Shown piece after piece: positions 9,191-17,853 of a stretch of DNA of 64,000 nt. Each line of letters begins with the position of its first letter. Within the stretch, counting starts at the first letter, position 1. The notes under the pieces were generated by a model. That model was given only the letters and a program-made list of their open reading frames with translations, made no database searches and was not told the origin of the DNA. The translations under genes were made by a program, and so were the position numbers. Origin of the DNA: Elstera cyanobacteriorum (GTDB taxonomy: Bacteria > Pseudomonadota > Alphaproteobacteria > Elsterales > Elsteraceae); assembly GCF_002251735.1 (NCBI RefSeq), contig NZ_NOXS01000032.1, forward strand, positions 496,001-560,000, read 5' to 3'.

Positions 9191-10642
9191 ATGCTCACGA
9201 CGCATCCGTTTGACGACGACAAGCTGCGGGAGGAATGCGGGGTCTTCGCCATCTATGGCACGCCGGACGCCGCCGCCCATACCGCGCTCGGCCTCCACGC
9301 TTTGCAGCATCGCGGTCAGGAAGCCGCCGGGATCGTCGCGTTTGACGGTACCCAATTCAACGCCCATCGCGCGCTCGGCCATGTTGGCGAAACCTTCGCC
9401 CAGCCGGACGTTATTGGCCGATTGAACGGCCATGCCGCTATCGGCCATACGCGCTATGCTACGACCGGCGATACGCTGCTGCGCAATGTTCAGCCGCTGT
9501 TCGCCGATCTCGCCATCGGCGGCTTTGCCATCGCCCATAACGGCAATCTGACCAATAATCAGGCCCTGCGCCGCCGCTTGGTGGAACGCGGCTCGCTGTT
9601 CCAATCGACGACCGATACCGAAGTGGTGGTGCATCTGATCGCCACCGCCCTCGCTACCGCCGTCGTGGACCGGCTGATCGACGCGCTGCGCCAGATTAAT
9701 GGCGCCTATTCCTTCGTCGGGCTGATGGACGATGGCATCGTCGGCGTGCGCGACCCCAATGGTGTGCGCCCGCTGGTGCTGGGCCGCTTGGGCGATGCCT
9801 ATGTGATGGCGTCGGAAACCTGTGCGCTCGATATTCTCGGTGCCGATTTCATCCGCGATGTCGAACCGGGGGAAATGGTCATCGTCACCCGCGACGGGCT
9901 GACCAGCCGCCACCCCTTCCCCAAGGCCAGCCGCCGCTTCTGCATTTTCGAGCATATTTATTTCGCCCGGCCCGATAGCATCGTCGAAGGCACCTCCGTC
10001 TACGACGCCCGCAAGCGCATTGGTGCCGAATTGGCGCGCGAAGCCGGGGTGGATGCCGATGTGATTATTCCGGTGCCGGATTCGGGCGTTCCCGCCGCGC
10101 TCGGCTATGCCAATGAAGCGGGCATCCCCTTCGAACTCGGGATTATCCGCAACCATTATGTCGGTCGCACCTTCATCGAGCCGACCGATCAGATCCGCCA
10201 TTTGGGCGTCAAGCTGAAGCACAACGCCAACCGCGCCCATATCGAAGGCAAGCGCGTGGTGCTGGTGGACGATAGCATCGTGCGCGGCACCACCTCGACC
10301 AAGATCGTCGAAATGGTGCGCGCCGCCGGGGCGACGGAGGTGCATATGCGCATCGCCTCGCCGCCGACGACCCATAGCTGCTTCTATGGCGTCGATACTC
10401 CGCGTCGGGAGAAACTGCTGGCGAGCCAGATGGATATCGAAGCGATGACCAAGTTCATCGGCGCCGATAGCCTAGCCTTCGTCACCATCGACGGCATGTA
10501 CCGCGCGATGGGCAAGCCCGAGGGGCGCAATAGCCGCGATCCGGGCTTCTGCGATGCCTGCTTCACCGGCGATTACCCGATCCCGCTGATCGATTTCACC
10601 GACGGGACCAGCGATGACCGCGTGAGCGTGCTGGCCGAATAA
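9191..10642 (+). CDS. purF: Amidophosphoribosyltransferase
   Basis: First committed step of purine synthesis: transfers glutamine amide nitrogen to PRPP to make 5-phosphoribosylamine. The Ntn glutaminase nucleophile is Cys16 (EECGVFAIYG), so the first 15 residues would be a cleaved propeptide. The PRPP-binding motif is VVLVDDSIVRGTTS. Cysteines in RRFCIFEH, THSCFYG and the CDAC pair near the C-terminus match the B. subtilis-type 4Fe-4S ligand set, suggesting an oxygen-sensitive enzyme. Length 483 aa is normal. The stop overlaps the following SDR gene start (TAATG). Confidence 0.97.
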   Translation: MLTTHPFDDDKLREECGVFAIYGTPDAAAHTALGLHALQHRGQEAAGIVAFDGTQFNAHRALGHVGETFAQPDVIGRLNGHAAIGHTRYATTGDTLLRNVQPLFADLAIGGFAIAHNGNLTNNQALRRRLVERGSLFQSTTDTEVVVHLIATALATAVVDRLIDALRQINGAYSFVGLMDDGIVGVRDPNGVRPLVLGRLGDAYVMASETCALDILGADFIRDVEPGEMVIVTRDGLTSRHPFPKASRRFCIFEHIYFARPDSIVEGTSVYDARKRIGAELAREAGVDADVIIPVPDSGVPAALGYANEAGIPFELGIIRNHYVGRTFIEPTDQIRHLGVKLKHNANRAHIEGKRVVLVDDSIVRGTTSTKIVEMVRAAGATEVHMRIASPPTTHSCFYGVDTPRREKLLASQMDIEAMTKFIGADSLAFVTIDGMYRAMGKPEGRNSRDPGFCDACFTGDYPIPLIDFTDGTSDDRVSVLAE

Positions 10643-11355
10643 TGACCAAGGGAATGCTTGCGGGCCGCATCGCGCTGATCACCGGCGCGTCGCGCGGCAT
10701 TGGCGCCGCCGTTGCAAAACTGTTCGCGGCGGAGGGCGCGCAGGTCGTGCTCATCGGCCGGTCGGTCGGTGGGCTTGAGGAGGTGGATGATGCCATCCGC
10801 GCCGCCGGGCATCCGGGGGCGACCCTGCTGCCGCTCGATCTGGCCGATGGCGATAAGATCGATCAATTGGGCTATGCCCTGGCCGAACGCTTCGGGCGGC
10901 TCGATGTGCTGGTGATGAACGCCGGGGCGCTCGGCGGGTTCTCGCCAGTCGGGCACCAGAAGCCGAAAATTTTCGAAAAACTGGTGGCGGTGAACTTCAT
11001 GGCGCCCTGGCGGCTGATCCGCGCCTGTGACCCGCTGCTGCGGGCCTCCGACGCCGGACGGGTGATCGCGACGGTCGGCGGACCGGGCACAGCCACGCCG
11101 GAGCATTTCACCGGCCCCTATGCCGCCAGCAAGGCTGCCCTGCTCAGTTTGATGCAGACCTACGCCCTTGAGAACGCCAAGACCAAGTTGCGGGTGAACT
11201 GCGTCGATCCCGGCACGGTAGCGACCCGCCTGCGCGCCGAAGGTTTCCCGGGCGAAGACGCTGCCGCTTTGGCGACGCCGGAGAGCGTGGCGCCGCTGTA
11301 CCTCGATCTCGCGCGCGCGGACTGCCACCGAAACGGCGAAATTCTGCGGGCCTAG
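10642..11355 (+). CDS. Short-chain dehydrogenase/reductase (SDR)
   Basis: Classical NAD(P)-dependent SDR of 237 residues. The cofactor motif is TGASRGIG (14-21), NAG follows the fourth strand, and the active site has YAASK. The usual catalytic Ser position lies in an altered stretch (ATVGGPGT) and is not obvious, so activity should not be assumed. It is coupled to purF by a 1-nt overlap. A purF-SDR pair occurs in several alphaproteobacteria, but the substrate is unknown. A cluster of palindromes follows the stop. Confidence 0.85.
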   Translation: MTKGMLAGRIALITGASRGIGAAVAKLFAAEGAQVVLIGRSVGGLEEVDDAIRAAGHPGATLLPLDLADGDKIDQLGYALAERFGRLDVLVMNAGALGGFSPVGHQKPKIFEKLVAVNFMAPWRLIRACDPLLRASDAGRVIATVGGPGTATPEHFTGPYAASKAALLSLMQTYALENAKTKLRVNCVDPGTVATRLRAEGFPGEDAAALATPESVAPLYLDLARADCHRNGEILRA

Positions 11356-11360
11356 CGGAC

Positions 11361-11515
11361 CCAGGGGGTTTCCCCCTGGCCCCCACTCACGGGGCTTGCC
11401 CCGTGAGAATCCCTTTTTCTTTTCCAGTCCCCTCCTGTAAACCATGCGCCCTTGCAATAGGATTCTTAAGGGGTAAGCCCCTTAAGCGGGGGTGTCGGGG
11501 GCGGCGCCCCTGACA
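11361..11515. repeat. Cluster of four strong palindromes (REP-like), SDR-queA gap
   Basis: Four hairpins occupy most of the gap. Hairpin 1 at 11361-11379 has CCAGGGGG/CCCCCTGG with a TTT loop. Hairpin 2 at 11386-11407 has a 9-bp stem CTCACGGGG/CCCCGTGAG followed by a T-rich run, so it may terminate purF-SDR transcription. Hairpin 3 at 11465-11486 has CTTAAGGGG/CCCCTTAAG. Hairpin 4 at 11493-11515 has a 10-bp stem with one G-T pair. The stems share GGGG/CCCC cores, like repetitive extragenic palindromes. Whether copies exist elsewhere in the genome cannot be seen here. Confidence 0.7.
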
Positions 11516-11531
11516 GCGGGCCAGGGTTTCC

Positions 11532-12593
11532 ATGAACGTCGCCGATTTTGATTTCGACCTGCCGGACAGTCTGATTGCCGAGCGCCCGATGGAGCCGCGC
11601 GAGGCGGCGCGGCTGCTCTGCGTTGGGGATAGGCTGACCGATAAGACCATCGGCGATTTGCCGAGCCTGCTGGGGCCGGGTGATTTGATCGTCTTTAACG
11701 ATACCAAGGTCATTCCCGCCCGGCTGCACGGCCGGCGCGAACGGGTGGAGGGTGGGGCCGTGGTAGCGGTCGAACTCCTGCTGCACCAACGCCACAGCAG
11801 CGCGGAATGGACGGCTTTCGCCAAACCCGGCAAGCGGCTGCGGATCGGCGACACGATCCGCTTCGGCGATCTCTTACGGGCGGAACTGCTGGAAAAACGC
11901 GACAGCGGTGAAGTGCTCATCCGCTTCGACCGCAAGGACGCCGAGCTGACCGCCGCGCTGGAGGCCATCGGCGAAATGCCGCTACCGCCCTATATCCGGC
12001 GCGCCCAAGACGCCCGCGACCGCCAGGATTATCAGACGATCTTCGCGGCGAAAGAGGGCGCCGTCGCCGCGCCCACCGCCGGGTTGCACATCACGCCAGG
12101 GCTGTTGCAGGCACTGCGTGAGCGGGGGGTTGCGACGGAAACGGTTACCTTGCACGTCGGCGCGGGTACCTTCCAGCCGGTGAAAGCCGAGCGGGTGGAA
12201 GACCATAAGATGCATTCGGAATGGGCGGAACTGTCGCCGGAGGGGGCCGCGCGGCTAAATGCGCACCGCGCAGCAGGCGGGCGGATTATCGCCTGCGGCA
12301 CGACCTCCTTGCGCACGCTCGAAAGCGCCGTGGCGCCAGATCGGCGCTTTAGCGCCTTGAGCGGCGGGACAGAGATTTTTCTCTATCCCGGCAAACCGAT
12401 CTATTCCGCCGACCGGCTGCTGACGAATTTTCACCTGCCGCGCTCGACGCTATTCATGCTGGTCTCCGCCTTCTCCGGCCCGAACCGCATGCGCGCGGCC
12501 TATCAGCACGCAATCCGGCAGAACTACCGCTTTTTCTCCTACGGAGACGCCTGCCTTTTGGAGCGACGGGACGATGACACAGCTGCGCTTTGA
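11532..12593 (+). CDS. queA: S-adenosylmethionine:tRNA ribosyltransferase-isomerase
   Basis: Builds epoxyqueuosine on tRNA from the ribosyl moiety of SAM. The 353-residue protein carries family landmarks: the N-terminal [13 protein letters not shown], the [16 protein letters not shown] stretch, PTAGLH, the [10 protein letters not shown] motif and [15 protein letters not shown] near the C-terminus. The start is ATG 11532, just after the palindrome cluster. It overlaps tgt by 20 nt, indicating a queA-tgt operon for queuosine modification. Confidence 0.97.
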   Translation: MNVADFDFDLPDSLIAERPMEPREAARLLCVGDRLTDKTIGDLPSLLGPGDLIVFNDTKVIPARLHGRRERVEGGAVVAVELLLHQRHSSAEWTAFAKPGKRLRIGDTIRFGDLLRAELLEKRDSGEVLIRFDRKDAELTAALEAIGEMPLPPYIRRAQDARDRQDYQTIFAAKEGAVAAPTAGLHITPGLLQALRERGVATETVTLHVGAGTFQPVKAERVEDHKMHSEWAELSPEGAARLNAHRAAGGRIIACGTTSLRTLESAVAPDRRFSALSGGTEIFLYPGKPIYSADRLLTNFHLPRSTLFMLVSAFSGPNRMRAAYQHAIRQNYRFFSYGDACLLERRDDDTAAL

Positions 12594-13704
12594 GCTTCTG
12601 AACACCTCCGGTCGCGGGCGGCGTGGGCGGATTTTCACCGCGCACGGCACGGTGGAAACGCCGACCTTCATGCCCGTTGGCACCGCCGCCACCGTGAAAG
12701 CGATGACCGTCGACGCGGTGAAAGCCACCGGCGCGCAAATTGTGCTGGGCAATACCTATCATCTGATGCTGCGCCCCACGGCGGAACGTATCGCCCGCCT
12801 GGGTGGCCTGCATAAGTTCATGAATTGGGAAGGGCCGATCCTGACCGATAGCGGCGGTTATCAGGTCATGTCGCTGACCGCCCTGCGCAAGATGAGCGAG
12901 GACGGCGTTACCTTCCGCTCGCATCTAGACGGCAGCGCCCATACGCTGACCCCAGAACGCTCCACCGAAATCCAGAACCTGCTGGATGCCACGATTACGA
13001 TGGCGTTCGACGAATGCACACCCTATCCGGCGACGCATGAGGTGGCGCAGAAGTCGATGGAACTGTCGATGCGCTGGGCCGAACGGTCGCGCAAGGCCTT
13101 CGTGGCCCGGCCCGGGTACGGCCAATTCGGCATTGTGCAAGGATCTGTCTATCCCGACCTGCGCGCCCGCTCGATGGACGCGCTGATCCCGATGGATTTC
13201 GAAGGCTATGCCGTGGGCGGGCTTGCCGTCGGCGAAGGCCAGGCGATCATGTTCTCGGTGCTGGACGCGACCACCCCGCGCCTGCCGACCGATAAGCCGC
13301 GCTATTTGATGGGGGTCGGCAAACCCTCGGACCTTGTTGGCGCGGTGCAACGCGGCATCGATATGTTCGACTGTGTGCTGCCCACCCGCTCCGGCCGTAC
13401 TGCCCAAGCCTTCACCCGGCGCGGCACGGTGAATATCCGCAACGCCCGCCATCAGGACGATCCGCGCCCGCTCGATCCCGATTGCGCCTGCCCGGCCTGT
13501 TCCAACTATTCGCGCGCCTATCTGCACCACCTCGCCCGCTCCGGCGAGATTCTGGGGGCGATGCTGCTGACCTGGCATAATATCCATTATTATCAGGAAC
13601 TTATGGCGGGGATGCGAAAAGCGATCGAAGAAGACCGGCTGGATGCTTTCGCAGCCGAGTTCCACCGGGAGCAGGCGGCGGGGGACTTGGAGGCGTGGCG
13701 GTAA
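12574..13704 (+). CDS. tgt: tRNA-guanine transglycosylase
   Basis: Exchanges guanine for preQ1 at the wobble position of GUN-anticodon tRNAs. The general acid is Asp92 (LTDSGGYQ) and the nucleophile Asp266 (FDCVLPTR). The zinc site is Cys304, Cys306, Cys309 and His335, each offset by two from the E. coli enzyme. Length 376 aa is standard. It overlaps queA by 20 nt, so the two are probably translated from one message. Confidence 0.97.
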   Translation: MTQLRFELLNTSGRGRRGRIFTAHGTVETPTFMPVGTAATVKAMTVDAVKATGAQIVLGNTYHLMLRPTAERIARLGGLHKFMNWEGPILTDSGGYQVMSLTALRKMSEDGVTFRSHLDGSAHTLTPERSTEIQNLLDATITMAFDECTPYPATHEVAQKSMELSMRWAERSRKAFVARPGYGQFGIVQGSVYPDLRARSMDALIPMDFEGYAVGGLAVGEGQAIMFSVLDATTPRLPTDKPRYLMGVGKPSDLVGAVQRGIDMFDCVLPTRSGRTAQAFTRRGTVNIRNARHQDDPRPLDPDCACPACSNYSRAYLHHLARSGEILGAMLLTWHNIHYYQELMAGMRKAIEEDRLDAFAAEFHREQAAGDLEAWR

Positions 13705-13754
13705 CGCCGCAAAAATATCCCCCCCGCCCCTTGAACGCTAGAAACCTGCGGGCC

Positions 13755-13774
13755 ACCTGAGATCAGTCTCAGGT
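13755..13774. other. Inverted repeat in tgt-terB gap
   Basis: Perfect 8-bp stem ACCTGAGA/TCTCAGGT around a TCAG loop, flanked by GGCC on both sides. No T-run follows, so a classical terminator is doubtful; it could be a regulator site or an mRNA structure. Nothing else was recognised in this 152-nt gap. Confidence 0.4.
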
Positions 13775-13856
13775 CCGGGCCCCTCTGGCGGTCCTTCCAG
13801 GCCGCGATGTCGGACCCTTAGACGACACCCACCCGTGCCTTCGAAAAGGGACCATC

Positions 13857-14369
13857 ATGAGCCTGTTTTCTATGTTCAAGAGTGACAAGGGCGAGCAGAT
13901 GACGCCGCATAAGGCGTTTGCCGTCGCGCTTCTCTACACGATGGCCGCCGATGGCGAAATGGATGCCGAAGAAGTCGGTCATCTGCTGTCCGTGATCGGC
14001 GGATCGCGCGAGGGCGGCACGATTGGCGTCGGCGCCAATAACCGCGCGCTACTGGAATCGGCGATGAAATACGTCCGCACCCATTCGCCCGATCAGTTCC
14101 TGGCGGAAGCCACGCCGTTGCTGACCACGGCGCAACGCCTGTGCATTCTGATGAACCTTGTCGATAGCGCCCTGTCGGACGGCGAGGCGGAGCCGGAAGA
14201 ACGCGCCTTCTTCGATAAGACGCAAACGGCCTTTGGGATTTCGGATGAAGAGTTCCGCCCCTATTTCCAAGTGCTGATGATGAAGAACGACCGGTCGGTC
14301 TTCATGGATCAAAACCACCCGCTGAACCGGCCCGATTTTAAGGTCGGGCTGCCCGGCCAAGCGGCCTAA
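13857..14369 (+). CDS. TerB-like protein
   Basis: Small acidic helical protein (170 aa) resembling the TerB/tellurite-resistance fold. Helices around VALLYTMAADGEMDAEEVGHLLSV (first part at ~22-35) and later LVDSALSDGEAEPEERAFF show the paired acidic D/E motifs that bind metal ions in TerB-like domains. It starts at ATG 13857 preceded by gaaaagggacc. It stands alone, without other ter genes, so tellurite resistance should not be inferred; single TerB proteins are common and mostly uncharacterised. Confidence 0.75.
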   Translation: MSLFSMFKSDKGEQMTPHKAFAVALLYTMAADGEMDAEEVGHLLSVIGGSREGGTIGVGANNRALLESAMKYVRTHSPDQFLAEATPLLTTAQRLCILMNLVDSALSDGEAEPEERAFFDKTQTAFGISDEEFRPYFQVLMMKNDRSVFMDQNHPLNRPDFKVGLPGQAA

Positions 14370-14375
14370 TTGCTT

Positions 14376-14399
14376 GGGCCGGGGTTTGTCCCCCGGCCC
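14376..14399. terminator. Hairpin between convergent terB-like and chemoreceptor genes
   Basis: GGGCCGGGG (14376-14384) pairs with CCCCGGCCC (14391-14399) around a 6-nt loop, in the 36-nt gap between convergent genes. There is no long T-run on either side, but the position suits a shared bidirectional terminator. Confidence 0.55.
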
Positions 14400-14405
14400 C
14401 TTCTA

Positions 14406-16082
14406 TCACGCGGCGCGGACGGCTTTTAGGAACTGTTCCACGACCCGGTTGAGCGCCTGGGTTTCCACCCCGAGGTTCTGCGACGTGCTGGAAACCGATC
14501 CGACAATCGAGCCAACCTGCGCCGAAGCGCCAGAAATGCGGTCCACATCCCCCGCGACGCGGCGCGCGCCCTGCGACGCATAATCGACGGCGCGGGCGAT
14601 TTCCGCCGTTGCCGCCCGTTGTTCTTCGGCTGCCGACGCAATCATCGCAATCGTATCGTTGATCGTGCCGATGACTTGGCCAATCCCCTGCACCGCATCC
14701 ACCGTCTCGCGGCTAACCGCCTGCACGGCGGCAATTTGGGTGGTGATTTCCTCCGTTGCGCGGGCGGTTTGATTGGCGAGGCTTTTCACTTCATTGGCAA
14801 CGACGGCAAAACCTTTGCCCGCCTCCCCCGCCCGCGCCGCTTCGATGGTCGCATTGAGGGCCAACAGATTGGTTTGCTCGGCGATACTCTGGATCAGCCG
14901 CACCACGTCGCCGATGCGCTGCGCCGCCTCGCTTAGGCTTTCGACCGTTGCATTGGTTTTATCGACCAAATGCACCGACTGCGCCGCCTGATCGGTGCAG
15001 ATCGACAGATCGCGGCTAATACTGGCGATAGAAGCGGAAAGTTCTGCCGCCGCCGTCGCCGCCGTATCGACATTCGCCGCCGCCTGATCGGCTGCGCTTT
15101 GGGCCGATGTGGTATCGGCATGGGTATTTTTCGCGAGCCGGTCCAATTCCCCGGCGCCAGAGCAAAGATTGCCCGTCGCTTGGGTAACGGCCTCGGCCAC
15201 ATGGCCAATCCCCCCCTCGAAATCGGCAATCGCGGTTTCCAGCGATTGCTGGCGGGCAAGCCGCTGCGCCGCCTCCGCCGCGCGTTCCTGCTGGGCGGCA
15301 GCCACCCGTTCCGTAGTTTCGCGGTAGGCTTCGACGGCGCGGGCGATAGCGCCCATTTCGTCCCGAGCGGTGAACCCAAGAGGATCCGCGCGATCGCCGT
15401 TGCGAATCCGGTCAAGTGCCGTTGCACAGGCGCTGAGTGGCCGGGTGATTGAGGTTGCGATCAACCGGGCGGCAACAAGCAACCCAAGCAAAGCCAAAAC
15501 GATCACCGAACCAATTGCCCAATAGGCCGTGGCGATCAGGCCATCGGCCTGGCTACGCACGCTATCGGTTTCCGCCTTGATCAGATCTTCGATTTCTTCC
15601 TGCTCCTTCGCCAAGGCATCGAAGGCCGTAACAAAGGCGGGCAATTGGGCCGACGCTTTGGCGCGGTCCTGCGCAGCCAGCGCCACCAGGGTTTCCGACT
15701 GGCGAATATAAGTCTCTAAGGGCGTAGAAACGCGCTGCAAGAGCTCCCGCAGCCGCCCCTCGGCCCGCTGCTGATTATCTGCCAGCGTTTTGCGGAAGGC
15801 GGCGGCATCGGTTTTCAAATCCTCGGCCACATGCATCGCATCCGCCGTCTTTTCACCGCTCGCAGCCAGCATCGCTTCGAAGACATGCCCGCGCAGGGTA
15901 TCGTGCAGCATGTCGCCATATTGGAAGTCGCTTAAAATTTCGCCCTGTGCCTTCACCGTATGCAGCAACACGACGACTTGCTGGAAGAAGTAAGCCGACA
16001 ACCCCGCCGCAGTCAGCATCAACACCCCTGCAATAAGAACCAATGACAGTATTTTCTGCCGTAATCCCCGTAAGGTGCGCAT
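14406..16082 (-). CDS. Methyl-accepting chemotaxis protein
   Basis: Membrane chemoreceptor, 558 residues. TM1 lies at about 11-35, the helical periplasmic sensor at ~36-180, TM2 at ~182-208, then HAMP and a cytoplasmic signalling domain. The conserved hairpin tip is [20 protein letters not shown], essentially the family consensus. The frame is open upstream to 16250, but ATG 16082 begins a proper signal-anchor sequence and has a GAGAGGG ribosome site. The sensor is a ~145-residue four-helix-bundle type with no recognisable ligand motif. It convergently meets the terB-like gene; no che operon is linked. Confidence 0.95.
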   Translation of the reverse strand: MRTLRGLRQKILSLVLIAGVLMLTAAGLSAYFFQQVVVLLHTVKAQGEILSDFQYGDMLHDTLRGHVFEAMLAASGEKTADAMHVAEDLKTDAAAFRKTLADNQQRAEGRLRELLQRVSTPLETYIRQSETLVALAAQDRAKASAQLPAFVTAFDALAKEQEEIEDLIKAETDSVRSQADGLIATAYWAIGSVIVLALLGLLVAARLIATSITRPLSACATALDRIRNGDRADPLGFTARDEMGAIARAVEAYRETTERVAAAQQERAAEAAQRLARQQSLETAIADFEGGIGHVAEAVTQATGNLCSGAGELDRLAKNTHADTTSAQSAADQAAANVDTAATAAAELSASIASISRDLSICTDQAAQSVHLVDKTNATVESLSEAAQRIGDVVRLIQSIAEQTNLLALNATIEAARAGEAGKGFAVVANEVKSLANQTARATEEITTQIAAVQAVSRETVDAVQGIGQVIGTINDTIAMIASAAEEQRAATAEIARAVDYASQGARRVAGDVDRISGASAQVGSIVGSVSSTSQNLGVETQALNRVVEQFLKAVRAA

Positions 16083-16397
16083 GGTGCCCTCTCTCCCTTC
16101 ACTGATTGCCGTCGATGAACCCCCAAGGCCGATCTGCCAGAACTGAAGAAGAATAGAAACGTTTCGGAAATTTTTAGTGCAATTTATCGACTCTATACGC
16201 CTCTCTTTCGTATTTCGATACTCACGAAATTTGGTCACGATACTGCCCAAATATCAATAAATCGTGAATCGGAATTTCTATCAGGGGAGGCAATGCCGCA
16301 AAGGTCAGGAGCTACCCGCCGCATGAAAGCCTGCCCTGCTGGAACCTCGGCGGCATGAGGATTGCCAGGGCAGCGGCAGCAAGACCAAAGTAAGCCG
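16083..16397. other. Divergent intergenic region, chemoreceptor / membrane protein
   Basis: This 315-nt gap is visibly A/T-richer than its surroundings between 16140 and 16270 and probably carries the promoters of both divergent genes. A short stem GTAT-TTCG-ATAC at 16210-16221 was seen. No convincing sigma-54 or sigma-28 element and no coding sequence were recognised. Confidence 0.5.
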
Positions 16398-17843
16398 ATG
16401 CACGCCCCGACCGAAGCCCTGACCCACGCCGCCCGCCGCCTATCCATCGCTTTGCTGAGCGGTCTGGCGTTTTTCACGATTCTGGCCGCCACCAGCGGAC
16501 GGACCGAGTTTGGCACACTCGCCGCCCTCTGCCTTATTCTCTACCTCGGGATGATCCTACCGTCGGTGCATAAGCGGGAAGCGCCGCTGGTTTCGGTCGC
16601 CGCCGTCTCGGTGATCGCGGTCACCATCCTGCATCCGGCGCCGGGGCCGATTCTGTTGACGGCCGCCGCCAAGGGCGCGAGTTTCGCGTCGCTAATCCTG
16701 GCTTTGGGTTTTTTGCAAGCCCCCGCCAGCCACTCGCGCCTCGTGCATCGCTGCGGCGAGTTTCTGATCAATCAAGGCCCCAGCCGCCGCTATGCCGCGC
16801 TCACGGTGGGCGGGCATCTGTTCGGCATCGTCTTGAACCTCGGCGCCCTTTCGCTGCTTGGCGGCATGATGAAACGGTCGAATACGCTAGAGCAGGCGGG
16901 CGGCGATCCCGCCATCGTTGCCCTGCGCTCCGAACGCATGAGCATGGCGATGTTGCGCGGTTTCAGCACCTCGACCCTCTGGTCGCCGACCACGCTGACC
17001 GTCACCGTGTCGCTGACCCTGGTGCCCGACGGTCTCTGGCTATCGATCCTGCCCATCGGGATGTCGATGGCGGCGCTACTGCTGTTTATCGGCTATCTGC
17101 AAGATCGCCTGCAGCACCCGCCGCGCGCCCGCGCCCGGGCGCTGAGCTATCACACCGACCTGACCCTGCGCGAAACGCTGCTGCCACTCAGCCTGCTGGT
17201 CCTGAGCGTGCTCGCTCTGATCGTCGCCGTTCGGCAGCTCATGGGGTGGCCGCTCGGTACGGTCGTTATGACTGTCGTGCCGCTGTTTTCGGTGGGCTGG
17301 ATGTTCTGGCAGAATGTGGGGCGTAGCCTGCGCCTCGCGCTCGGTCTCACCGCCCGCCAGACGCTGCGCCATTGCGCCGAAAAACTGCCGAAGAACCGCT
17401 ACGAGGTGATCTCCCTCTCATGCGGCGGGATCGTCGGCGGCTGCGTTGCGGCTCTGATCCCACCCCAGGCGTTGGGCGACCTGATGAACTATTTGGGGCT
17501 GCCGCCCGTCGCGCTGCTGATCGCGGTTTTCTGGGTTGTCGTGCTGGGCGCGCAGATTAGTATCAACCCGATCATCACGGTGCCGCTGCTGGGCAGTGCG
17601 ATTATGCAGATGCATCCCTTGCCCGTATCGCCCTTCGCGCTGCTGGTGACGCTGATCACCAGTTGGACGATGTTCACCCTGTTTTCGCCCTTTTCGGCCT
17701 CCGCCCTCATTCTCGGGAATATCGGCGAGGTGCCGCCGCGCACCATCGTTCACCGCTGGAATGGCCTCTATGCCCTGGGCGCCGCGTTTTTATTCAATCT
17801 GCTTATCATCATAGTCGAGCTTCTGACCGCGCCTGTGGTATGA
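16398..17843 (+). CDS. Multi-spanning membrane protein of unknown function
   Basis: Not confidently assigned. The 481-residue protein has about 11-12 hydrophobic segments and few charged loops, apart from a cytoplasmic stretch around LQDRLQHPPRARARA. A Thr/Ser-rich re-entrant-like segment (STLWSPTTLTVTVS) and a second one (QISINPIITVPL) occupy equivalent places in the two halves. That layout recalls two-fold-repeat secondary transporters of the ion-transporter superfamily, but this is inference. The frame opens with TTG at 16362; ATG 16398 is the likelier start though its ribosome site is weak. It ends 10 nt before the ABC-F gene and may be co-transcribed with it. Confidence 0.6.
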   Translation: MHAPTEALTHAARRLSIALLSGLAFFTILAATSGRTEFGTLAALCLILYLGMILPSVHKREAPLVSVAAVSVIAVTILHPAPGPILLTAAAKGASFASLILALGFLQAPASHSRLVHRCGEFLINQGPSRRYAALTVGGHLFGIVLNLGALSLLGGMMKRSNTLEQAGGDPAIVALRSERMSMAMLRGFSTSTLWSPTTLTVTVSLTLVPDGLWLSILPIGMSMAALLLFIGYLQDRLQHPPRARARALSYHTDLTLRETLLPLSLLVLSVLALIVAVRQLMGWPLGTVVMTVVPLFSVGWMFWQNVGRSLRLALGLTARQTLRHCAEKLPKNRYEVISLSCGGIVGGCVAALIPPQALGDLMNYLGLPPVALLIAVFWVVVLGAQISINPIITVPLLGSAIMQMHPLPVSPFALLVTLITSWTMFTLFSPFSASALILGNIGEVPPRTIVHRWNGLYALGAAFLFNLLIIIVELLTAPVV

Positions 17844-17853
17844 CGCTTCCGCT

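Noticed and set aside
9170-10375. 401-residue minus-strand open frame
   Set aside because: Antisense to purF; Gly/His/Asp-rich shadow without family features.
13857-14369. Tellurite resistance determinant
   Set aside because: Only a lone TerB-like domain; no other ter genes nearby.
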